From Cystobacter fuscus (GTDB lineage: Bacteria; Myxococcota; Myxococcia; Myxococcales; Myxococcaceae), in NCBI RefSeq assembly GCF_002305875.1, contig NZ_CP022098.1, positions 10,602,001 through 10,666,000 on the forward strand: 64,000 nt of DNA, given 5' to 3'. Made by a program: the position numbers and the translations under genes. Below, piece by piece: positions 1 through 12,440 of this stretch; within the stretch, counting starts at the first letter, position 1, and each line of letters starts with the position of its first letter. The notes below the pieces were generated by a model that was given only the letters and a program-made list of their open reading frames with translations, was not told where the DNA came from and did not search any database.

Positions 1-1
1 C

Positions 2-1135
2 GCCATCCTCCTGCTCTTCCAGCAGAAGTGGCGCACGAGCATCAACCGCTTCGCCGAGGCGATGACCATCTTCGCGGTCATCTGCGCGGGCCAGTTCCCG
101 CTGCTGCACACGGGCCGTCCCTGGTTCGCCTTCTGGCTGCTGCCCTACCCCAGCACGCTGGGCGCCTGGCCCCAGTTCCGCTCCCCGCTGGACTGGGACG
201 TGTTCGCCATCTCCACGTACTTCACCGTGTCGCTGCTGTTCTGGTACATCGGTCTGATTCCGGACCTGGCGGCGCTGCGTGACTCGTCCAAGGGCAAGCT
301 GCAGCGCATCCTCTACGGCCTGTTCTCCCTCGGCTGGCGCGGCTCCGGGCGTCACTGGCACAACTACAAGATCGGCTACCTGCTGCTGGCGGGTCTCTCC
401 ACCCCGCTCGTGCTCAGCGTGCACACGATCGTGTCCTTCGACTTCGCCACGGGCCTCATCCCCGGCTGGCACGCCACCATCTTCCCGCCCTACTTCGTCG
501 CCGGCGCCGTGTTCAGCGGCTTCGCGATGGTGATCACCCTCATCGTTCCGGCCCGCAAGTACCTCAAGCTCCGGGACGTGATCACCGATCGCCACCTGGA
601 GAACATGAACAAGGTCATCCTCGCGACGGGCCTCATCGTGTCCTACGGGTACATGATGGAGCACTTCATCGCCTGGTACTCCGGCAACGAGTACGAGATC
701 TGGACCTTCTACGTGAACCGCGCGCGGGGTCCCTACGCCGGGGTGTACTGGCTGATGATCGCCTGCAACGTCATCACGCCGAACATCTTCTGGTTCAAGA
801 AGTGCCGCACGAGCATCCCCATCATGTGGGTGGCCTCCATCGTCGTGAACATCGGCATGTGGTGCGAGCGCTTCATCATCATCGTGACGTCGCTGACGCA
901 GGACTTCCTGCCCTCGTCGTGGGACCTGTACAGCCCGACGTGGGTGGACTGGTGCCTCTACATCGGCACGCTGGGTCTGTTCAGCACGCTCTTCCTGCTC
1001 TTCCTCAAGTTCGTCCCCGCGGTGGCCATCAGCGAGGTGAAGGAGCTCCAGCTCGAGCTCAAGCACGCCGCCCACCACGCCGCGCATGGCGCCGAGACGG
1101 GCGCCGCCGGGACCCTCACCCACGGAGCGCACTGA
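2..1135 (+). CDS. actC: Alternative complex III membrane subunit ActC (NrfD/PsrC family), 5' end cut
   Basis: The frame is open from base 2 and enters the window without a start, leaving at least 377 residues. It is a polytopic membrane protein of the NrfD/PsrC family, the quinol-side membrane subunit of alternative complex III, which oxidises menaquinol and passes electrons to cytochrome c or directly to an oxidase. Many hydrophobic segments are visible, and the protein ends in a soluble His/Ala-rich tail. Identification rests on the fold type plus the following actD-actE-actF order. The iron-sulfur/molybdopterin-like ActB and multihaem ActA would lie upstream, outside the window. The stop is two bases before the next start, so translation is probably coupled. 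Confidence 0.9.
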   Translation, partial: AILLLFQQKWRTSINRFAEAMTIFAVICAGQFPLLHTGRPWFAFWLLPYPSTLGAWPQFRSPLDWDVFAISTYFTVSLLFWYIGLIPDLAALRDSSKGKLQRILYGLFSLGWRGSGRHWHNYKIGYLLLAGLSTPLVLSVHTIVSFDFATGLIPGWHATIFPPYFVAGAVFSGFAMVITLIVPARKYLKLRDVITDRHLENMNKVILATGLIVSYGYMMEHFIAWYSGNEYEIWTFYVNRARGPYAGVYWLMIACNVITPNIFWFKKCRTSIPIMWVASIVVNIGMWCERFIIIVTSLTQDFLPSSWDLYSPTWVDWCLYIGTLGLFSTLFLLFLKFVPAVAISEVKELQLELKHAAHHAAHGAETGAAGTLTHGAH

Positions 1136-1137
1136 CC

Positions 1138-1689
1138 ATGTCCGCCGAAACCAAGGTCCTGGAAACCCTGGTCCTCGCCGAGTTCGCCACTCCCGAGGCC
1201 CTGGTGGATGCCACCCGGCAGATGCGGGAGAAGGGCTATGAGGGGATGGACACCTACTCGCCCTACCCGCTGCATGGCGGCTCCGAGGCGCTGGGTCTGC
1301 CCCCCTCGCGCGTGCCCTTCATCGCGCTGTGCGCGGGCCTCACCGGCACCGCCACCGCCATCGCCTTCATGGCGTACATGAACGGCTACGACTACCCGCT
1401 CAACGTGGGTGGTCGTCCCCTCTTCAGCCTGCCCGCCTACGTGCCCATCACCTTCGAGTTGACGGTGCTCCTGGCGGCCTTCGGCATCTTCTTCGGAGTC
1501 CTGGGGCTCGCCCGGCTGCCGCAGCCGTATCACCCGGCTTACGAGCACGAGGCGTTCCGCAGCGCCACCACGCACGGCTACTGGCTGAGCGTGCCGCAGT
1601 TCGCGACGCTCCAGGCGGATGCGATCATGGATCAGCTCAAGTCCCTGGGCGCCACCCAGGTGACCGTGGTGACGGGAGAGAAGGAATGA
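1138..1689 (+). CDS. actD: Alternative complex III subunit ActD (DUF3341)
   Basis: This 183-residue protein matches the DUF3341/ActD family. It has a soluble N-terminal part with the family-like stretch GYEGMDTYSPYPLHG (about residues 34-48), then two membrane spans at roughly 61-83 and 104-126, then a soluble C-terminus. ActD is a small membrane-anchored subunit of alternative complex III whose exact role is not settled. The ATG at 1138 lies two bases after the actC stop, and its stop overlaps the actE start as ATGA. An in-frame upstream start would lie inside actC and is not credible. Confidence 0.9.
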   Translation: MSAETKVLETLVLAEFATPEALVDATRQMREKGYEGMDTYSPYPLHGGSEALGLPPSRVPFIALCAGLTGTATAIAFMAYMNGYDYPLNVGGRPLFSLPAYVPITFELTVLLAAFGIFFGVLGLARLPQPYHPAYEHEAFRSATTHGYWLSVPQFATLQADAIMDQLKSLGATQVTVVTGEKE

Positions 1690-2249
1690 GGCGGCTCATC
1701 CCCCTGGCCGGGCTCGCCCTGGCCGCCTGTAACGTGCCCTCCGAGTTCCTCCAGCGCATGGAGGCACAGGCCAAGTACGAGTACTACGAGACGAACGAGT
1801 TCTGGGCGGATGGCAAGGCCATGCGCACGCCTCCCGAGGGCACCATTCCGCGCGAGCGCCTGGTGGGTGACCCCGGCCTGACCACGGGCCGGGTCAATGG
1901 CGAGTTCGTCAGCGCCAACCCGCTCAAGCTCGACCGGGCCGTGCTGGAAGAGGGCCACAAGAAGTACAACATCGTCTGCGCCCAGTGCCACGGCCGGCTC
2001 GGCGACGGCAACAGCGTGGTCGCCGAGAACATGGCGCTGCGCCTGCCCCCGTCCCTCCAGGAGATCGCCAACAAGCCGGACGGCCATTTCTACGCCGCCA
2101 TCACCGAGGGCTACGGCGTGATGCCGTCCTTCTCGGGCGAACTCAACATCCAGGAGCGTTGGGCCGTGGTGGCCTACGTTCGCGCGCTGCAGACGGCTCG
2201 CGCCCCCAAGGCCGGCGGCCAGCAGCCCCTTCCGCAGGAGAACCGATGA
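1686..2249 (+). CDS. actE: Alternative complex III monohaem cytochrome c lipoprotein ActE
   Basis: The 187-residue product begins with a short lipoprotein signal (LALAAC, acylated Cys at about residue 14) and carries one covalent haem c site, CAQCH at residues 98-102. A distal Met ligand is likely in the YGVMPSF stretch. It is the ActE-type cytochrome c subunit, anchored on the periplasmic face, and would carry electrons from the quinol-oxidising core towards the terminal oxidase encoded downstream. ATGA overlaps link it to actD upstream and actF downstream. Confidence 0.9.
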   Translation: MRRLIPLAGLALAACNVPSEFLQRMEAQAKYEYYETNEFWADGKAMRTPPEGTIPRERLVGDPGLTTGRVNGEFVSANPLKLDRAVLEEGHKKYNIVCAQCHGRLGDGNSVVAENMALRLPPSLQEIANKPDGHFYAAITEGYGVMPSFSGELNIQERWAVVAYVRALQTARAPKAGGQQPLPQENR

Positions 2250-3457
2250 TTGCCGTGGATCGTTTCACGGGCGGCTCGAAGGCGATGACGGTGGCCGGAG
2301 CGCTGGGCGTGCTCGGCCTCGTGCTGACCATCGTCGGCTTCGTGCTCGACCCCCAGAAGGCGATGTTCAGCTACCTGTTCGGCTTCAGCTACTGGCTGGG
2401 CATCGCGGTGGCCTCCATCATCATGGTGGCCATCTTCCACACCGCCAAGGTCAAGTGGATCACCGTGCTGCGCCGCACGATGGAGACCATGGGCTCGAGC
2501 GTGATCTTCTTCGCCGTGCTCGTGCTGCCCATCCTCGCCGGGGTCAAGTACCTCTTCCCCTGGGTGGACGCGCCCAACTGGGTGTTTCCCGGCACCGAGG
2601 GCGTGAAGTTCACCGAGGTGGAGCTGCACCACCTGCACCACAAGCACCCCTACCTCAACCTCACCTTCTTCTACATCCGCCAGGCCATCTACTTCTTCAC
2701 GTGGATCTTCGTGTCCTCGCGGCTGCGTGGCTGGAGCGTGCAGCAGGACACGTCGGGTGAGCTCGAGTTGACGGCCAAGCAGCGCCGGTTCGCCCCGGGC
2801 TCGCTCCCCTTCCTTGCGCTGACGATTACTTTCGCTGCTTTCGACTGGCTGATGACGCTCACGCCGCTCTGGCAGTCCACCATCTTCGGCGTCTATTACT
2901 TCTGCGGCAGCTTCCTGAGCGCGTTCTGCGTGGTGACGATCGCCACGGTGAACGCGCAGGGCAAGGACGGATACGGGTCGCTGGTGACGACGGCGCACTA
3001 CCACAACCTGGGCAAGCTCATGTTCGCCTTCACGGCGTTCTGGGCCTACATCGCCTTCTCCCAGTTCTTCCTCATCTGGGCCGCCAACCTGCCGGAAGAG
3101 GCGGGCTGGTACCGGCTGCGCATCACGGGGCCGTGGCTGCCCGTGTCGCTCTCGCTGCTCTTCGGCCAGTTCCTGCTGCCCTTCTTCACGCTGCTATCGC
3201 GCAAGCTGAAGCTCCAGCCCCGCCGCCTGTCCGTCGTCGCCGTCTACATCCTGGTCATGCACGCCGTGGACATGTACTGGCTCATCTGGCCGGCCCTCTC
3301 GCCCCAGGGCCCCTCGTTCCACTGGACGCTCATCACCGCCTTCGTCGGCGTGGGTGGAATCGCGGTGGCGGGAGCCCTGTGGCAGACCCGCGGCCGGTAT
3401 ACGGTGCCGGTGAAGGACCCCTACATCTCCGAGTCGCTGAGGTACGTGCAGCCATGA
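2246..3457 (+). CDS. actF: Alternative complex III membrane subunit ActF
   Basis: A 403-residue polytopic membrane protein of the same NrfD/PsrC superfamily as ActC, with about ten hydrophobic segments. It includes a His-rich loop (LHHLHHKHPYLN, near residue 130) typical of ActF. ActC and ActF are paralogues that sit side by side in the complex. The ATG overlaps the actE stop by ATGA and its own stop overlaps the next start the same way, so the cluster is read as one translationally coupled operon. Confidence 0.9.
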   Translation: MIAVDRFTGGSKAMTVAGALGVLGLVLTIVGFVLDPQKAMFSYLFGFSYWLGIAVASIIMVAIFHTAKVKWITVLRRTMETMGSSVIFFAVLVLPILAGVKYLFPWVDAPNWVFPGTEGVKFTEVELHHLHHKHPYLNLTFFYIRQAIYFFTWIFVSSRLRGWSVQQDTSGELELTAKQRRFAPGSLPFLALTITFAAFDWLMTLTPLWQSTIFGVYYFCGSFLSAFCVVTIATVNAQGKDGYGSLVTTAHYHNLGKLMFAFTAFWAYIAFSQFFLIWAANLPEEAGWYRLRITGPWLPVSLSLLFGQFLLPFFTLLSRKLKLQPRRLSVVAVYILVMHAVDMYWLIWPALSPQGPSFHWTLITAFVGVGGIAVAGALWQTRGRYTVPVKDPYISESLRYVQP

Positions 3458-3939
3458 GCAACAAGAGCCAGGTGGAGGTCGAGTCGCGCGTCATCCACGG
3501 TGCGCATGGCGTGTCGTCCGAGGAGGATCACATCCTCACCGGCAAGGTGCTCCAGGTGGGAATCGGTTCCATCATCATCTTCATCGTGGGCGGAATCTGG
3601 GCCTGGCGCCTGCAGGTGGCGACCACGAACGAGTTCGCCCCCGAGGGTGCCGCGCCCATCCCGGCGCTCATCACCCCGGACAAGGATCACCGCACGGCGT
3701 ACGAGATCGGCATCGTCAACCAGCGCCTGTTCCAGCAGGACACGCACGCCGAGGAGAAGATCCGCTCCCAGCAGGAGGCGCTGGACAAGGGCTACGCGGA
3801 AGATCGTAACGTGGTGTCCCGCACCCCGTTGAACCAGGCGATGGACCAGGTCATCGCCCAGCAGGCGGCCGCGCGCCAGCAGCCCGCGGCGCCCGCGCCC
3901 ACCCCCGAGCCGCAGCCCACGCCGGCTCCCCAGCCGTAG
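3454..3939 (+). CDS. Single-span membrane protein of the ACIII-caa3 operon, function unknown
   Basis: A 161-residue protein with one clear membrane span (about residues 35-53), a charged region of about 90 residues, and a C-terminal tail of Ala, Pro and Gln. No catalytic or metal motif is visible. It overlaps actF by ATGA and precedes the SCO1 gene by 27 bases, so it is certainly co-transcribed. By position it may be an accessory or assembly subunit of the ACIII-oxidase supercomplex, but that is inference. Confidence 0.8.
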   Translation: MSNKSQVEVESRVIHGAHGVSSEEDHILTGKVLQVGIGSIIIFIVGGIWAWRLQVATTNEFAPEGAAPIPALITPDKDHRTAYEIGIVNQRLFQQDTHAEEKIRSQQEALDKGYAEDRNVVSRTPLNQAMDQVIAQQAAARQQPAAPAPTPEPQPTPAPQP

Positions 3940-3966
3940 TGTCGCGGCAGTAGAGGAAGAAGCACG

Positions 3967-4836
3967 ATGTACACCCCCTCTTCGTCCATGCCCCTGAGCG
4001 CCGCCATGGCGGCGCTCGTCCTGGCGCTCGGCGTCGCGGCCCCCGTGTCCGCGCTGCCGGGCGGTGGCCGCACGCCCCAGAGCATCATTGATGCGCAGTC
4101 CGACGCTCCGCCGCAACTCAAAGGCGTGGACGTGCAGGAGCACCTGGGCGAGCTGGCGGCGCTGGAGACGGCGTTCACCGACTCGTCGGGCAAGCCGGTG
4201 CAACTGCGCGACGTGTTGCCGCGCACGCGCCCGGTGCTGCTCACGCTCGTGTATTACAACTGCCCGCTGCTCTGTAACCTCATCATCAACGAGCAGATCC
4301 GCACCATGCGCGAGCTGGGCCTGGTGCTGGGCAAGGACTACGAGGCGGTGACGGTGAGCATCGATCCGCAGGACACGCCCGCGCAGAGCCTCGAGCGGCG
4401 CCGGCGCCACCTGCAGTCCATGGGTCTGCCGGAGACGGCCCCGTGGCACTTCCTCACGGGTACCCAGGAGAACATCCAGCAGCTCGCGGACGCGGTGGGA
4501 TACAAGTACACCTATGACGCGTCGACGCGGCAGTATGTGCACCCGGCCGTGGTGATGGTGCTCACCCCCGAGGGCGCCATCTCGCGCTACCTCTACGGCA
4601 CGTCCTTCCAGCCCAAGGACATGAAGCTCGCCCTGCTCGAGGCCGCGGGAGGCCGGGTCGGCACCAGTTTTGATCGCATCGTCCTGACCTGCTTCAAGTA
4701 TGACACCGCCACCCGGCGGTACGGCTTCTACATCTTTGGATTCCTCCGGATAGGCGCGCTCATGGTGTTCGGCGCGCTCGCGAGCATGCTCGCCTACTAC
4801 TGGAGGCGTGAGCTGAAGAAAGGCACAGCAGCATGA
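3967..4836 (+). CDS. SCO1/SenC copper chaperone for cytochrome oxidase assembly
   Basis: This 289-residue protein has the thioredoxin-like SCO fold with the copper ligands visible: CPLLC (Cys99, Cys103) and a later His192 in YVHPA. An N-terminal hydrophobic signal of about 30 residues precedes the domain and a second hydrophobic segment with a basic tail (about 258-278) lies at the C-terminus. That second anchor is less usual; many SCO proteins have only the N-terminal one. SCO proteins deliver copper to the CuA site of subunit II, and the coxB gene overlaps this stop by four bases. Confidence 0.92.
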   Translation: MYTPSSSMPLSAAMAALVLALGVAAPVSALPGGGRTPQSIIDAQSDAPPQLKGVDVQEHLGELAALETAFTDSSGKPVQLRDVLPRTRPVLLTLVYYNCPLLCNLIINEQIRTMRELGLVLGKDYEAVTVSIDPQDTPAQSLERRRRHLQSMGLPETAPWHFLTGTQENIQQLADAVGYKYTYDASTRQYVHPAVVMVLTPEGAISRYLYGTSFQPKDMKLALLEAAGGRVGTSFDRIVLTCFKYDTATRRYGFYIFGFLRIGALMVFGALASMLAYYWRRELKKGTAA

Positions 4837-5865
4837 ACGAGTTGCTGAACAACATCCTGTTCCTGCCGGAGCAGGCCTCGACCTTCGCGGAGCGTGTGGA
4901 CAATCTCCACATCTTCGTCGTCACCGTGACGATGCTCAGTTCGCTCGCGGTGGGCACGGCGGCGCTCTACTTCTTCTTCCGCTACCGGCGCCGCACGCCG
5001 GAGCAGCTGACGGAGTACGTCATCCCGTCGGTGAAGACGGAGTTCCTCTTCGTCTCGCTGCCGCTCATCTTCTTCCTCACCTGGTTCGTCATCGGCTTCC
5101 GGGACTTCGTCTTCGTCACCACGCCGCCCAAGGACGCGATGGACGTCTACGTCATGGGCAAGCAGTGGATGTGGAAGTTCGCCTACCCGGAGGGCCCCAA
5201 CGGGGTGAACGTGCTGCACGTGCCGGCCAACCGTCCGGTGCGTCTGCTCATCACCTCGCGTGACGTCCTCCACTCCTTCTTCGTGCCGGCCTTCCGCATC
5301 AAGATGGACGCGGTGCCGGGGCGCTACACGCAGACCTGGTTCGAGGCCACCAAGCCCGGCACGTACCAGATCCTCTGCACGGAGTACTGCGGCCTGTCGC
5401 ACTCGAAGATGCTCGGCGAGGTCGTGGTTCTCTCGCCCGAGGAGTGGGACGCGTGGCTGAAGGAGCAGCGCCGCGGCGACCTGGCCAACCGCCAGGACGC
5501 GCTGGCGGACCTGAGCCTGGCGCCGCAGCCGGCGCGCATGGCCGAGCAGGGCCAGAAGGTGGCCGCCGAGGTGGGGTGCTTCAAGTGCCACACCGTCAAT
5601 GGCGAGCCGCACATCGGACCGACGTTCCTGGGGCTGTACGGGCGGCAGGAGACGCTGCAGGACGGCAGCGCCATCCGCGCGGACGAGGCGTACATCACCC
5701 AGTCCATGATGGACCCGGGAGCCCACCTGGTGACGGGCTACGCCAACGCCATGCCCACCTTCCAGGGCAAGCTGACGGGGCCGCAGACCGCGGCGATCGT
5801 CGAATACATCAAGACTTTGCGCACTCCGGACATCCGCACCACCGGCGCTTCTCAAGGACCTGTCT

Positions 5866-5885
<20 letters not shown>
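4833..5885 (+). CDS. coxB: Cytochrome c oxidase subunit II with fused cytochrome c domain (caa3 type)
   Basis: The 350-residue protein has two N-terminal membrane spans, a cupredoxin domain with the complete CuA ligand set (His147, Cys182, Cys186, His190, Met193), and a C-terminal class I cytochrome c domain with CFKCH at residues 249-253 and an AMPTF Met further on. The covalent haem domain defines the caa3 class, in which subunit II takes electrons directly from a cytochrome c or from the bc1/ACIII complex. The gene overlaps SCO1 by four bases and coxA by twenty. Confidence 0.95.
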
Positions 5886-7531
<1,646 letters not shown>

Positions 7532-7542
<11 letters not shown>

Positions 7543-8212
7543 TTCCGCCGCCCCGGCGCACCACGCGCCCGGGGTGCCCCCCGTGCCGACCGTCGCCGCC
7601 CACTTCGCCTCGCTCGACGTGCAGCAGCACGCGGCGCGGCTGGGCATGTGGCTGTTCCTCGCCACGGAAATCCTGCTCTTCGCCGGTCTGTTCGTGTGCT
7701 ACGCGAACTACCGCTTCATGTTCCCCGAGGGGTTCGCGGCGGCCAGCCGTCACCTGAACCTCGTGCTGGGCACCGTCAACACGCTGGTGCTCATCACCTC
7801 GTCGTTCACCGCCGCCATGGCGGTGCACTACGCCAAGGAGGCGAAGAACCGGCAGGTGGTGGTGATGTTCATCCTCACCATCCTCATGGCGCTCGGCTTC
7901 CTCGTCATCAAGTACTTCGAGTACTCGCACAAGATCCACGTGGGGCAGCTGCCCGGGCCGTACTTCACGGACACGGAGCCGTCACTGCAGGTGCCCGGCG
8001 TGCCGATGTACTTCACCATCTACTTCCTCTCGACGGGCCTGCACGGCTTCCACGTCATCATCGGAATGATCGTGCTGACGTGGGTGGGGCTCAAGGCGAA
8101 CCGCAACGAGTTCAGCGCCCGGAACTACACCGCCGTCGAGCTGGGCAGCATGTACTGGCACCTCGTCGACCTGGTGTGGATCTTCCTCTTCCCCATGCTG
8201 TACCTCATCTAA
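7532..8212 (+). CDS. coxC: Cytochrome c oxidase subunit III
   Basis: The 226-residue product has the heme-copper oxidase subunit III fold with about five membrane spans. Diagnostic stretches are RLGMWLFLATEILLFAGLF near residue 37, the TGLHGFHV segment, and the C-terminal YWHLVDLVWIFLFPMLY. The start overlaps the coxA end by eleven bases. Subunit III stabilises turnover of subunit I. Confidence 0.95.
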
Positions 8213-8227
8213 GGGAGGCCTCAGCTC

Positions 8228-8662
8228 ATGTCCGCGATGGCCAATGAATCATCCAAGGAAGCGCAGAACATGCAGGAGGAGCACCACGGTGGCGCGACGA
8301 AGTACGCCATCATCTGGGCGGCTCTGATGGTGCTCACCGTCGTCACCGTGCTCACCGGCCGCATGCACCTGCCGAACTGGGGCCTGGCGCTCGCGCTCGT
8401 CATCGCCTCGGTGAAGGGCGCGCTCGTGGCGCTGTACTTCATGCACCTGGCGGATCACCAGGGCGCCAACCGGATCGTGTTCATCACGTCCATGGTGTTC
8501 GTGGTGCTGATGCTGCTCTTCACCCTGTTCGACATCGGCACGCGCTTCCGGCCCACGCTGGCCGCCAGCGGCACGCCGATCGCCTGGCCGGTGGAGACGG
8601 GCCAGTCCATGCCCTACAACACCACGGGCACGAACGAGGCCCCCGAGCGGCGCTCGCACTAG
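8228..8662 (+). CDS. coxD: Cytochrome c oxidase subunit IV family protein
   Basis: A 144-residue protein with three membrane spans and the subunit IV signature of prokaryotic caa3 oxidases (VIASVKGALVALYFMHL, near residue 60). A GGGAGG ribosome site lies about nine bases before the ATG at 8228; a second ATG three codons later is possible. It is the last gene of the ACIII-caa3 operon, followed 25 bases later by an intrinsic terminator. Confidence 0.92.
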   Translation: MSAMANESSKEAQNMQEEHHGGATKYAIIWAALMVLTVVTVLTGRMHLPNWGLALALVIASVKGALVALYFMHLADHQGANRIVFITSMVFVVLMLLFTLFDIGTRFRPTLAASGTPIAWPVETGQSMPYNTTGTNEAPERRSH

Positions 8663-8687
8663 CCGCCCGCCCACCGTCTTCATCGAA

Positions 8688-8728
8688 CGCGGCGCCGTGG
8701 ACCCCGTCCCCGGCGCCGCGTTTTTCTT
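8688..8728 (+). terminator. Rho-independent terminator of the ACIII-caa3 operon
   Basis: A perfect 10-bp GC-only stem (8688-8697 pairing with 8711-8720) encloses a 13-base loop and is followed at once by TTTTTCTT. This is the textbook form of an intrinsic terminator and sits 25 bases after the coxD stop. Confidence 0.85.
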
Positions 8729-8753
8729 CGTCCGGGGTTATCCTCTCCCCTTC

Positions 8754-9044
8754 ATGGACTGCACCCGCTGTGGCGCCTGCTGCGTGGCGCCCGACATCGC
8801 CGCGCTCGACAAGCCCCTGGGCCTGCGCTGCCCGCACCTCGGCGCCGACAACCTGTGCACCGTCTACGAGCGGCGCCCCCAGGTGTGCCGCGACTACCAG
8901 CCCGACGCGGTGTGCCGCCTCATCGAGGCCCCCACGCTCGAGGAGCGCGTGCACAAATACCTCGCCCTCTTCGAGCTGACGGCCGAGGCCGACGACGTGC
9001 GACAGCGCGGTTGTTACTCGATGCGTCACGCCCGCCGCGGGTGA
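8754..9044 (+). CDS. YkgJ-family Cys-cluster protein (small)
   Basis: A 96-residue protein beginning with MDCTRCGACC and carrying further Cys in a CPHL motif and in the conserved CTVYERRPQVCRDY block. This is the YkgJ family (UPF0153), a putative zinc or iron-sulfur binding domain of unknown biochemical role. The ATG at 8754 was chosen because the family starts just before the first Cys cluster and because a longer version would begin within the terminator hairpin. The hydrolase gene follows 13 bases later, so the two may be co-transcribed. Confidence 0.82.
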   Translation: MDCTRCGACCVAPDIAALDKPLGLRCPHLGADNLCTVYERRPQVCRDYQPDAVCRLIEAPTLEERVHKYLALFELTAEADDVRQRGCYSMRHARRG

Positions 9045-9057
9045 TATCTGCCCGTCC

Positions 9058-10026
9058 GTGTCCTTCCAACCCACCGAGCCCTTCGCTCCCGCGCGCTTCC
9101 TCGCGTCCCCCCACGCGCAGACCATCTACGCCTCGCTCGTGCGCCCCACGCACGCCCCGCCCCTCAAGCGCGAGCGCTGGGAGCTGCCCGACGGGGACTT
9201 CGTCAACCTCGACTCCTTCGACGGGCCCCCGGGCGCCCCCCACCTCGTGGCCCTGCATGGGCTCGAGGGCTCCTCGCGCTCGGGCTACATGAACGTCACC
9301 CTCACCGGCGCCCAGGCGCTCGGCTGGGGCGCCACCGCCCTCAACTTCCGCTCCTGCGGCGGGGAGACCAACCGGCTCGCGCGATCCTACCACTCGGGTG
9401 ACATCGAGGACGCGCTGTCGGTGATGCGGCACCTGCGCCAGCGCCACACCGGCCCGCTCTACGCGGTGGGCTTCTCGCTCGGCGCCAACGTGCTGCTGCG
9501 ACTGCTCGAGGACACCGGGGACGAAGCGCCCGTGGATGCCGCCGCCGCCGTGAGCGCGCCCTATGACTTGAGCATCTGCTCGAAGGCGATCGACGGGCCC
9601 GGGCCCTTCCAGAAGCTCTACCGCGACCGCTTCCTGCGCACCCTCAAGCAGAAGGCCCGCGAGAAGCTGCGCCTGTTCCCCGGCGCCTTCGACGGCGAGG
9701 CCCTGGAGCGCGCCCGCACCCTGCGCGCCTTCGACGACGCCGTCACCGCGCCGCTGCATGGCTTCCGCGACGCGGCCCACTACTACGAGGTGTCCTCCTC
9801 CGGCCCCCTGCTCCACGCCATCCGCCGCCCCACCCTGCTCTTGAGCGCCGAGGATGACCCCATCATCCCCGCCTCGACGATTCCCAGGGACGTGTCCGGC
9901 AACCCCCACCTGCACCGCGTGGTGACCGCCCAGGGCGGCCACGTCGGCTTCGTCGCCGGCGGCGCCCTCACCCCCCGCTTCTGGGGTGAAGCCCAGGTGC
10001 TGGCCTTCCTGTCCGCGCGAAAATGA
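9058..10026 (+). CDS. Alpha/beta hydrolase, YheT family
   Basis: The 322-residue protein starts with GTG and matches the YheT/ABHD1-3 branch of alpha/beta hydrolases. It opens with the family signature PHAQTIYASL and has the oxyanion stretch HGLEGSS, the nucleophile elbow GFSLGAN (Ser about residue 143), the acid in EDDPI, and the catalytic His in GGHVGF. Substrate unknown; eukaryotic relatives act on acyl glycerols or phospholipids. A GC-rich hairpin follows its stop. Confidence 0.88.
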   Translation: MSFQPTEPFAPARFLASPHAQTIYASLVRPTHAPPLKRERWELPDGDFVNLDSFDGPPGAPHLVALHGLEGSSRSGYMNVTLTGAQALGWGATALNFRSCGGETNRLARSYHSGDIEDALSVMRHLRQRHTGPLYAVGFSLGANVLLRLLEDTGDEAPVDAAAAVSAPYDLSICSKAIDGPGPFQKLYRDRFLRTLKQKAREKLRLFPGAFDGEALERARTLRAFDDAVTAPLHGFRDAAHYYEVSSSGPLLHAIRRPTLLLSAEDDPIIPASTIPRDVSGNPHLHRVVTAQGGHVGFVAGGALTPRFWGEAQVLAFLSARK

Positions 10027-10029
10027 AGC

Positions 10030-10057
10030 AGCCCGACCGGCCCCCACCGGTCGGGCT
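10030..10057 (+). terminator. Hairpin after the YheT hydrolase, possible terminator
   Basis: An 11-bp perfect stem (10030-10040 with 10047-10057) around a six-base loop lies four bases after the stop. There is no T tract, only C-rich sequence, so it may act in a Rho-assisted way or as a transcript stabiliser. Confidence 0.5.
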
Positions 10058-10378
10058 CCCCCTCGGGCCCCCCTCCCGCCCCCCTCCCGCCCCCCTTCTT
10101 CCCCCCCGAGACGGCCCGTTCCCCCCTTCCTGGCCCTCCCGTCACGAGCTCCCCCTCCCGGTGCCGCCTCCCCCTGCCCGCGCGGCACCGTCCCCCCGCT
10201 CGCGACAGGAAGCCTTAGCAGCCGCCGTGCCGAGCCCCACGCGGCGGGCACGCCCTCGACTTTCCAGGGGGTTGGCGCCACGGCCTCGGGGACGAGGGAA
10301 CGCGTTGGCCCTCGGGTGGGAAGACTTCTTCCCTCTTCGGAGCACGGCCTTCTCCCCGTCTCGTCCCGGGCGGCGGGC
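10058..10378. other. Gene-free C-rich spacer
   Basis: About 320 bases between the hydrolase and the end of the convergent receiver gene. The first 80 bases of the plus strand are an extreme pyrimidine tract (runs of C with CCCTCC units). I see no supportable gene or RNA here; open frames are long only because of base composition. Confidence 0.5.
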
Positions 10379-10786
10379 TCAGGCCTCGCCGGTGGGAGGA
10401 CGGAGGACCCGCAGCAGGTGCTGGGCGAGCAGGTCGCGCGTGGCGCGTTGTAACTCCCCGAGCAGGACATGGAGTCCCTCGGCCGAGCCGTCCCGCACGT
10501 CGCGCACGCGCTCCTCGCTGCCGTCGAAGACCCGCAGGCGCCCGGGCACCAGGGTGATGAGGGGCTGACGCGGGTAGCGCCGCTTGAGCAGGCCCAGCAT
10601 CAGCGGATGGTCCTCGTCCGGCCGGCGCGCGTCCACCACCACCAGGGCCGGCTCCTCCTCGGCGAGGGTGTCCAGCACCTCGTCCGCGTCCGACAGGGCA
10701 ATCACCCGCAGGTCAGGCTCCGCCAGGAGGCGAGACAGCAACTCCCGGGAGGGCCGATGGGGGCTGAGGATGACGAGGCGGCGCAT
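10379..10786 (-). CDS. Degenerate response-regulator receiver domain protein
   Basis: A 135-residue single-domain protein with the beta-alpha pattern of a CheY-like receiver: RRLVILSP for strand 1, and ALVVVDARRPD for strand 3 with an Asp at the phospho-acceptor position. The acidic pair expected after strand 1 is Ser-Pro here and the late conserved Lys is not apparent, so Mg-dependent phosphorylation looks impaired. The start was set at MRRLVIL, since upstream sequence does not look like protein. It is transcribed away from the XPB helicase gene with a 268-base gap. Confidence 0.72.
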   Translation of the reverse strand: MRRLVILSPHRPSRELLSRLLAEPDLRVIALSDADEVLDTLAEEEPALVVVDARRPDEDHPLMLGLLKRRYPRQPLITLVPGRLRVFDGSEERVRDVRDGSAEGLHVLLGELQRATRDLLAQHLLRVLRPPTGEA

Positions 10787-11054
10787 GAAGGCGTGCAGGC
10801 TAGAGGCTTCCGGGCATGAAGAGGAGACTCTCGACGCCTTCGTTCTCCCGTGGACCACCGCTGTACACTCCCCTCCTCGCCCGGCGAACGGGCCCACGTG
10901 GGCTTCGAGGCCACTCCACCCTACACCAGTCCGCCAGGGGAGCGAGCGGCCGCGCTTTCCGAGCTGCCAGCACCCGCGGATCGGGGCGACTTGGAAGGTC
11001 CTATGCTGGCGTGGGTTCGTGAATCGGGTTACTCCGAACTCCCCCCCTCTGCCG

Positions 11055-12433
<1,379 letters not shown>

Positions 12434-12440
<7 letters not shown>

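Noticed and set aside
8754-9044. Linking the two YkgJ proteins (8754 and 39547) as a duplication
   Set aside because: They share only the general Cys pattern; lengths and the rest of the sequences differ greatly.
10058-10378. Possible small gene or RNA in the C-rich spacer
   Set aside because: Extreme pyrimidine bias explains the open frames, and no ribosome site or conserved-looking fold was found.
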